DNA from: UBA4615 sp964399635
GTDB lineage: Bacteria; Pseudomonadota; Gammaproteobacteria; Burkholderiales; Burkholderiaceae_E
Length of the DNA: 64,000 nucleotides
NCBI GenBank assembly: GCA_964399635.1
Contig: CAYNRU010000041.1
Span: 1-64,000, forward strand
Direction: 5' to 3'
Below, in pieces: positions 57,632 to 64,000 of the stretch; the stretch's first letter is position 1, and each line of letters begins with the position of its first letter. A program made the position numbers and the translations under genes. The notes beneath the pieces were generated by a model. The model did not search any database, was not told the DNA's origin, and saw only the letters and a program-made list of their open reading frames with translations.

Positions 57632-58111
57632 CTACTGGATCGGTTCCTTGAGCCCGGCCGGGATCGGGAACGCGAAGACCTCGATCCCCTCGTCGGCCAG
57701 CTCGCGCGCCTCGTCGGGGCTGGCCACGCCGCGGATGCCGCGTTCCGGCGCCTCGCGGTAATGGATGCGACGCGCCTCTTCGGCGAAGCGCGGGCCGACG
57801 TCCTCGGTGTTGTCCATCAGTGCGCGCGCCATCTTCAGGACCATCTCCTGAACGGCGCGGGGGTCGCGCATGTCGACCGGGGCGCCGCCGGGCTGGGCCG
57901 CTGGCGCGGCGGGCCTCGCGGGAGCCTGCGCGGGCTCGGTGGCGCCCGACAGATTCAGCCGGGGCGCGGCGAGCAGCTTGCGGATCGCTCGGCTCTCGCA
58001 GACCGGGCATTCGATGAGGCCGCGCGCGAGCTGCGAGTCGTAGGCCTCGGCGGAGCCGAACCAGCCTTCGAATCGGTGATCGTGTTCGCAGGCGAGATCG
58101 AATACTTTCAT
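57632..58111 (-). CDS. DUF1178 family protein
   Basis: 159-residue protein of unknown function. MKVFDLACEHDHRFEGWFGS at the N-terminus and CPVCES near 37-42 give a likely Cys/His zinc site. A Pro/Ala linker (about 60-80) leads to a helical domain with FAEEARRIHYREAPERGIRG, typical of DUF1178. I used ATG 58109-58111; a GTG 6 bp upstream is also in frame. Convergent with the YfcG-like gene, divergent from mnmH. TACAAT on the minus strand (58132-58137) is a good -10 candidate. Confidence 0.9.
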   Translation of the reverse strand: MKVFDLACEHDHRFEGWFGSAEAYDSQLARGLIECPVCESRAIRKLLAAPRLNLSGATEPAQAPARPAAPAAQPGGAPVDMRDPRAVQEMVLKMARALMDNTEDVGPRFAEEARRIHYREAPERGIRGVASPDEARELADEGIEVFAFPIPAGLKEPIQ

Positions 58112-58124
58112 GGGCACCGCTCGG

Positions 58125-58154
58125 TTGGGCGATTGTACGGTATGCCGCTAGAAT
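58125..58154 (+). promoter_or_regulatory. Promoter of mnmH
   Basis: TTGGGC (58125-58130), an 18-bp spacer and TAGAAT (58149-58154), ending 22 bp before the ATG. The opposing TACAAT for the DUF1178 gene (58132-58137) lies within this promoter, so the two divergent promoters overlap. Confidence 0.6.
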
Positions 58155-58176
58155 CCGCGGTCCAGCGAGGAACGGC

Positions 58177-59244
58177 ATGAAGGATCCGATCGCGCTGCCG
58201 ATCGGGGAGGTGGTGACGCGGCTGCGCGAATTCAACACCATCGTCGATGCGCGCAGCCCGTCCGAGTACGACGAGGACCACCTCCCTGGCGCCATCAACG
58301 CGCCGGTGCTAGACGACGCCCAGCGCGCGCTGGTCGGCACGGCCAACGCGGTGCACGGGGCCTTCGAGGCCAAGCGGCTCGGCGCCCCGATCGTTGCACG
58401 CAACATCGGGGACCTGATCGATCGGCTGTTCGCCGACCGCGGCCGCGACTGGCAGCCGCTCGTGTACTGCTGGCGCGGAGGCAACCGCTCCGGTTCGCTC
58501 GCGACCGTGCTGGCGCGGATCGGCTGGCGCACGACCGTGATCGAGGGCGGCTACAAGGCCTTCCGCCGGCATGTGGTGGCGTCGCTGGCCGAGCTCCCGG
58601 CGGGGCTGCGCTTCGTGGTCGTGGGCGGACGCACCGGCAGCGCCAAGAGCCGGCTGCTGGAGCGCCTCGCCGCCGACGGCGAGCAGGTGCTCGATCTCGA
58701 GGCGCTGGCGCGCCACCGCGGCTCGCTGCTGGGCAGCCTGCCAGGGGCCCCTCAGCCGACCCAGAAGGGCTTCGAGACCCTGGTGTGGGATACGCTTCGC
58801 GCCGCCGATCCACGGCGGCCGGTGTTCGTCGAGTCGGAGAGCCGCAAGGTGGGCCGCTGCCAGGTGCCCGAGGCGCTGATCCACGCGATCCGCGGCTCGC
58901 GTGTGGCGGTCGTCGAGGCCGACGTGCCGGTGCGCAGCGCCTTCCTGCTCGCCGAATACAAGCACTTCCAGGCCGACGCGCCGGGCCTGCTCGAGCTGCT
59001 CGATCACCTGGTCGCGCTGCACGGCGCGAGGCGCATCGAGGAGTGGAAGTCGCTCGTGACCGCCGACCGCTGGCTGGAGCTCGTCGAGCGCCTGCTGGTG
59101 GAGCACTACGACCCGAGCTACGACCGGTCGATGCGCCGCAACTTCGCGCAGCTGGAGCAGGCCCCCGTGGTACGGCTCGAGGGCACCGACGACGCGGCCC
59201 TGGGCGCCGCCGCCGCAGCGCTGAAGGCGATCGGGTCGGGCTGA
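58177..59244 (+). CDS. mnmH: tRNA 2-selenouridine synthase
   Basis: 355-residue SelU/MnmH, which geranylates 2-thiouridine at the wobble base and exchanges sulfur for selenium using selenophosphate. An N-terminal rhodanese domain has catalytic Cys98 in YCWRGGNRSGS. A P-loop domain follows with GRTGSAKS (151-158), where Ala156 stands in place of the usual Gly before Lys. FVESESRKVGR and the C-terminal RNFAQLEQ are conserved. It implies that the organism makes selenophosphate (selD), not in this window. GAGGA ribosome site. Confidence 0.93.
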   Translation: MKDPIALPIGEVVTRLREFNTIVDARSPSEYDEDHLPGAINAPVLDDAQRALVGTANAVHGAFEAKRLGAPIVARNIGDLIDRLFADRGRDWQPLVYCWRGGNRSGSLATVLARIGWRTTVIEGGYKAFRRHVVASLAELPAGLRFVVVGGRTGSAKSRLLERLAADGEQVLDLEALARHRGSLLGSLPGAPQPTQKGFETLVWDTLRAADPRRPVFVESESRKVGRCQVPEALIHAIRGSRVAVVEADVPVRSAFLLAEYKHFQADAPGLLELLDHLVALHGARRIEEWKSLVTADRWLELVERLLVEHYDPSYDRSMRRNFAQLEQAPVVRLEGTDDAALGAAAAALKAIGSG

Positions 59245-59279
59245 AGCCCGGGCCGGGTCGGGCTCGGAGTCCAGCTTGG

Positions 59280-61187
59280 TCAGGGCTGGCGGGCGTCGCC
59301 CCGCGAGCCGATGCGCTCCGGATGGCGGATGATCTTGGTCCGCTGCTTCAGCGACTCGATGTAGTCGACGGTGTCCTGCTGCGCCAGCACCTGGCCGAGT
59401 TGCTGGCCGTAGGCGGCCTGACGCGGCGTGATCTGGTCGGGCGGCGGCGCGGCCACCTTGAGCAGTTGCATCACCGAGTAGCCCTGCTGGCCGAGGTCCA
59501 CGCCGCCGTAGCTGGGAAGCGCATCGGCGGGCAACCGGAACAGTGCCTCGAGTGCCGGCTGCGCGAGCCCGCCCGGCGCGGCCCGGCTCACGATGCGCGG
59601 CACGGTGAAGGCGGCCGCATCGCCCTTGCCGGCCTTGAGTTCGGCGAGCTTCGCCTCGCCGGCCTGCTTGGCCAGCCGGGCCGCCTCCTGGGCGACGACG
59701 CCCTCGCGGACGGTGTCGCGGACCGTGTCCAGCGGCTTGCGCTGCGGCGCGCGGTACTCGAGGATCCGGGCCGCCGCCAGCCGCCCGGGCGCGACCTCGA
59801 CCGCCTCGGTGTTGCGCTTGTTGCGCAGGGCGTCGTCGCCAAACAGCGAGGCGAGCAGCCGCGGGCTGGCCAGCGCGGTGCCGCGCGCCGCGTCGGCCGC
59901 GGGCTGGCGCGACACGTTGTCGGCGGTCTGCACAGTCAGGCCGAACTTGTCCGCCGCCGGCTTGAGCGAATCGGACTGTTCGTAGACGGTATTGGTGAAT
60001 GCCTCCGCCGCCTCGGCGTACTTGGCCGCTGCCTGCTGGCCGCGCACTTCCTTCTCCAACTCGGCGCGAACCGCCTCGAAGGGCTTCTCGGCCCCCGGCT
60101 TGATCCCGGTGACCCGGATGATGTGCAGGCCGAACTCGGTCTCGACGGGGCCTCGGATCTCGCCCTCCTTCATCTCGAAGGCGGCCTGCGCGAAGGGCTT
60201 GACCATCATCGCCTGCGCGAAGAAGCCGAGGTCGCCGCCCTGGGCGGCCGAGCCCGGGTCGTCGGAGTTCGCGCGGGCCAGCGCCTCGAACTGGCTCGGG
60301 TCGGATTTCAGCTTGGCGAGCAGCCCCTCGGCCTTGGCCTTGGCATCCGGACCCGCCTTGATCAGGATGTGGCTCGCGCGGCGTTCCTCGGCGGTGCCGA
60401 AGCGCGCCTTGTTCTGCTCGTAGTAGGTCTTCAGGTCGTCCGGGCTGACCGTCACCTTCGCGGCCAGCGCCTCGCGGTCGAGCACCAGGTATTCGACCTT
60501 CGCCGACTCCGGGGTCTCGAAGGCGCGAGCGTTGGCCTCGTAGAAGGCCGTCAGTTGCTCATCGGTGGGCTTGACGCCCGCGGCGAAGTCGCCCGCCGCG
60601 AACCTCAGCTCGCGGATCTCGCGGGTCTCCTCCTGCAGCGCGGCCAGTCGCGCGATGACCGCCTTCGGGACGATCGCGGACGACTGGATCGCCTCTGGCA
60701 TCGTCTGCATGGCCAGGTCGCTGCGCAGTCGCGCCTCGAAGCCGGCCGGCGTCATGTTCTGCGCCGACAGCAGCGCCTTGTAGCGCGCCTCGTCGAAGCT
60801 GCCGTCCTCGCGCTTGAGCCCGGGGATGCCGAGGATGGTCTGGCGGACCCGCTCGTCGCTCACCGCGAGCCGCCGCGACGCCGCCTCGGACGCGATCACG
60901 CGCTGCGAGATCAGCCCCTCGAGGACCTCCTTGCGCGCCTCGGGCGTGTCGAACATCCGCGTGTCGACGCCGTCGCCGAGCATCTGGCGCAACTGCTCCA
61001 CCTGCTGGCGCTGGGCCTGGTCGAACTCCTGCTGCGAGATCTCGGCGTCGCCGACCTTGGCGACGCCCCGGTCCCGGACCAGCATGCCGTCGTAGCCGGA
61101 GATCCCGAAGAACACGAAAGCGGGCAGGATCAAGATGAGCAGGATGAACTGCAGCAGGCGCTGGTGCTTACGGATGGCGTCGAACAT
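59280..61187 (-). CDS. ppiD: Periplasmic folding chaperone PpiD (SurA N-domain, parvulin)
   Basis: 635-residue inner-membrane-anchored periplasmic chaperone near the Sec translocon. Start MFDAIRKHQRLLQFILLILI with one membrane helix (about 12-33) and a periplasmic remainder. The SurA-like N-terminal chaperone region (about 40-190) is followed by a PpiC/parvulin domain at about 265-360 (RRASHILIK, GGDLGFF, FGLHIIRV) and a large C-terminal chaperone domain. ATG at 61185-61187; 12 upstream in-frame codons are not homologous. Follows tRNA genes on the same strand; in E. coli ppiD also lies downstream of lon. Confidence 0.94.
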   Translation of the reverse strand: MFDAIRKHQRLLQFILLILILPAFVFFGISGYDGMLVRDRGVAKVGDAEISQQEFDQAQRQQVEQLRQMLGDGVDTRMFDTPEARKEVLEGLISQRVIASEAASRRLAVSDERVRQTILGIPGLKREDGSFDEARYKALLSAQNMTPAGFEARLRSDLAMQTMPEAIQSSAIVPKAVIARLAALQEETREIRELRFAAGDFAAGVKPTDEQLTAFYEANARAFETPESAKVEYLVLDREALAAKVTVSPDDLKTYYEQNKARFGTAEERRASHILIKAGPDAKAKAEGLLAKLKSDPSQFEALARANSDDPGSAAQGGDLGFFAQAMMVKPFAQAAFEMKEGEIRGPVETEFGLHIIRVTGIKPGAEKPFEAVRAELEKEVRGQQAAAKYAEAAEAFTNTVYEQSDSLKPAADKFGLTVQTADNVSRQPAADAARGTALASPRLLASLFGDDALRNKRNTEAVEVAPGRLAAARILEYRAPQRKPLDTVRDTVREGVVAQEAARLAKQAGEAKLAELKAGKGDAAAFTVPRIVSRAAPGGLAQPALEALFRLPADALPSYGGVDLGQQGYSVMQLLKVAAPPPDQITPRQAAYGQQLGQVLAQQDTVDYIESLKQRTKIIRHPERIGSRGDARQP

Positions 61188-61225
61188 GTCTGCGGACTCT
61201 GGCCTCTTGCATGAATGCCACAAGC

Positions 61226-61257
61226 GACAAGGGGCGAACTCGCGTTCGCCCCTTGTC
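61226..61257 (-). terminator. Long hairpin with GNRA loop between tRNA-Asp and ppiD
   Basis: Perfect 14-bp inverted repeat (61226-61239 and 61244-61257) whose loop reads GCGA on the minus strand, 11 bp after the tRNA-Asp CCA. It lacks a T-run on the tRNA strand (GCTTGTGG follows), so it may be a terminator, a processing signal or both. It lies about 39 bp before the ppiD ATG and would be part of its mRNA if transcription reads through. Confidence 0.6.
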
Positions 61258-61268
61258 TGTGTCAGATC

Positions 61269-61345
61269 TGGCGGAGTCGACGGGGCTCGAACCCGCGACC
61301 CCCGGCGTGACAGGCCGGTATTCTAACCAACTGAACTACCACTCC
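61269..61345 (-). tRNA. tRNA-Asp (anticodon GTC)
   Basis: 77 nt on the minus strand with encoded CCA. GGAGTGG/CCACTCC-type acceptor stem pairing GGAGTCG-like 3' side, D-loop AGTTCAGTTGGTTAGAA, anticodon loop CCTGTCACGCC with GTC (complement of 61309-61311), and T-arm GGGTTCGAGCCC. Reads aspartate codons. The anticodon G34 is the site of queuosine modification in most bacteria, which links it to queF in this window. Co-transcribed after tRNA-Val, 20 bp apart. Confidence 0.97.
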
Positions 61346-61365
61346 TGGATACGGCGTCATCGAGA

Positions 61366-61441
61366 TGGTGGGTGCTGAGAGGCTCGAACTCCCGACCTAC
61401 GCCTTGTAAGGGCGCCGCTCTACCAGCTGAGCTAAGCACCC
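61366..61441 (-). tRNA. tRNA-Val (anticodon TAC)
   Basis: 76 nt on the minus strand with encoded CCA. Acceptor GGGTGCT pairs with AGCACCC. D-arm TAGCTCAGCTGGTAGAGC, anticodon loop CCTTACAAG with TAC (complement of 61406-61408), and T-arm GGGAGTTCGAGCCTCTC. Reads valine GTA/GTG/GTT. First of the tRNA pair downstream of lon. Confidence 0.97.
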
Positions 61442-61465
61442 GGCAGTGTCTCGATCAAGACCAAA

Positions 61466-61495
61466 ATAATAGCATAGCTCGCAAGCCGCCTGCAA
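61466..61495 (-). promoter_or_regulatory. Promoter of the tRNA-Val/tRNA-Asp operon
   Basis: On the minus strand TTGCAG (61490-61495), an 18-bp spacer and TATTAT (61466-61471), with the -10 box 24 bp before the tRNA-Val 5' end. The -35 hexamer overlaps the loop of the small hairpin at 61485-61501 downstream of lon. Confidence 0.65.
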
Positions 61496-61530
61496 GGCGG
61501 CCCCGTGCGGCGGGCAGGCCCGCCGCACGG
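61485..61530 (-). terminator. Two stacked hairpins after lon
   Basis: Following the lon stop on the minus strand are a perfect 12-bp stem (61519-61530 with 61503-61514, 4-nt loop) and then a 6-bp stem (61496-61501 with 61485-61490). Neither is followed by a clear T-run; TATTATTTT lies further on at 61463-61471. They are probable terminator or mRNA-end structures for lon. Confidence 0.55.
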
Positions 61531-61537
61531 TTTGCGG

Positions 61538-63991
<2,454 letters not shown>

Positions 63992-64000
63992 TCGATGTGT

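Overview
The window is 64 kb of GC-rich chromosome, which I judge by eye to be about two-thirds G+C (not counted). It most likely comes from a betaproteobacterium of the order Burkholderiales. The evidence is the outer-membrane/lipid A operon order bamA-skp-lpxD-fabZ-lpxA-lpxB-rnhB, a ppsA/ppsR divergent pair, the dapC-dapD-pilU-dapE-prmB block, the ratA/smpB pair, and a branched-chain-type periplasmic binding protein. Genus cannot be read from this stretch. Nearly all of it is core genome. I see no insertion sequence, integrase, phage gene, CRISPR array or rRNA.

Layout: 0.1-3.2 kb, guaB-guaA (GMP synthesis). 3.3-11.4 kb, a DUF4124 protein, rnfH-ratA diverging from smpB, a DnaQ-like exonuclease coupled to a CBS/DUF294 protein, an SPFH-NfeD membrane pair, a periplasmic ligand-binding protein and a META-MliC lipoprotein. 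11.4-14.9 kb, ppsA and its regulator ppsR. 14.9-30.3 kb, one very long leftward run: rpsB-tsf-pyrH-frr-uppS-cdsA-dxr-rseP-bamA-skp-lpxD-fabZ-lpxA-lpxB-rnhB-rRNA methyltransferase, covering translation, UMP, isoprenoid, phospholipid, outer-membrane assembly and lipid A. 30.7-34.1 kb, map and glnD. 34.2-43.4 kb, a leftward run smc-zipA-ligA-galU-mtnP-def. 43.7-52.0 kb, a rightward run queF-dapC-dapD-pilU-arsC-like-dapE-prmB-ABC-F. 52.0-57.6 kb, a CoA-linked catabolic cluster (3-hydroxyacyl-CoA dehydrogenase, APH-family kinase, ACAD10/11-like dehydrogenase) flanked by two glutathione transferases. 57.6-64 kb, DUF1178, mnmH, ppiD, tRNA-Asp, tRNA-Val and lon.

Genes are tightly packed, with many ATGA, GTGA or TGATG stop-start overlaps, so translational coupling is common. 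Several starts are GTG (lpxD, smc, ABC-F) or TTG (dapC). Promoters show up as rare AT-rich islands. At three divergent pairs (ratA/smpB, rpsB/map, smc/queF) the two opposing -10 boxes overlap or face each other.

The points I would look at first are: (1) a roughly 75-bp AT-rich, rare-codon patch inside ppsA that stays in frame; (2) a strong intrinsic terminator between the promoter and start codon of queF, with no upstream gene for it to terminate, so a leader attenuator or small RNA; (3) a kinase plus acyl-CoA dehydrogenase pair carrying the DGPDEVH motif in place of the usual catalytic Glu region, which looks like a split ACAD10/11 or LvaA/LvaC-type 4-hydroxyacyl-CoA pathway; (4) an Ala/Pro-rich insertion near the C-terminus of LpxA.
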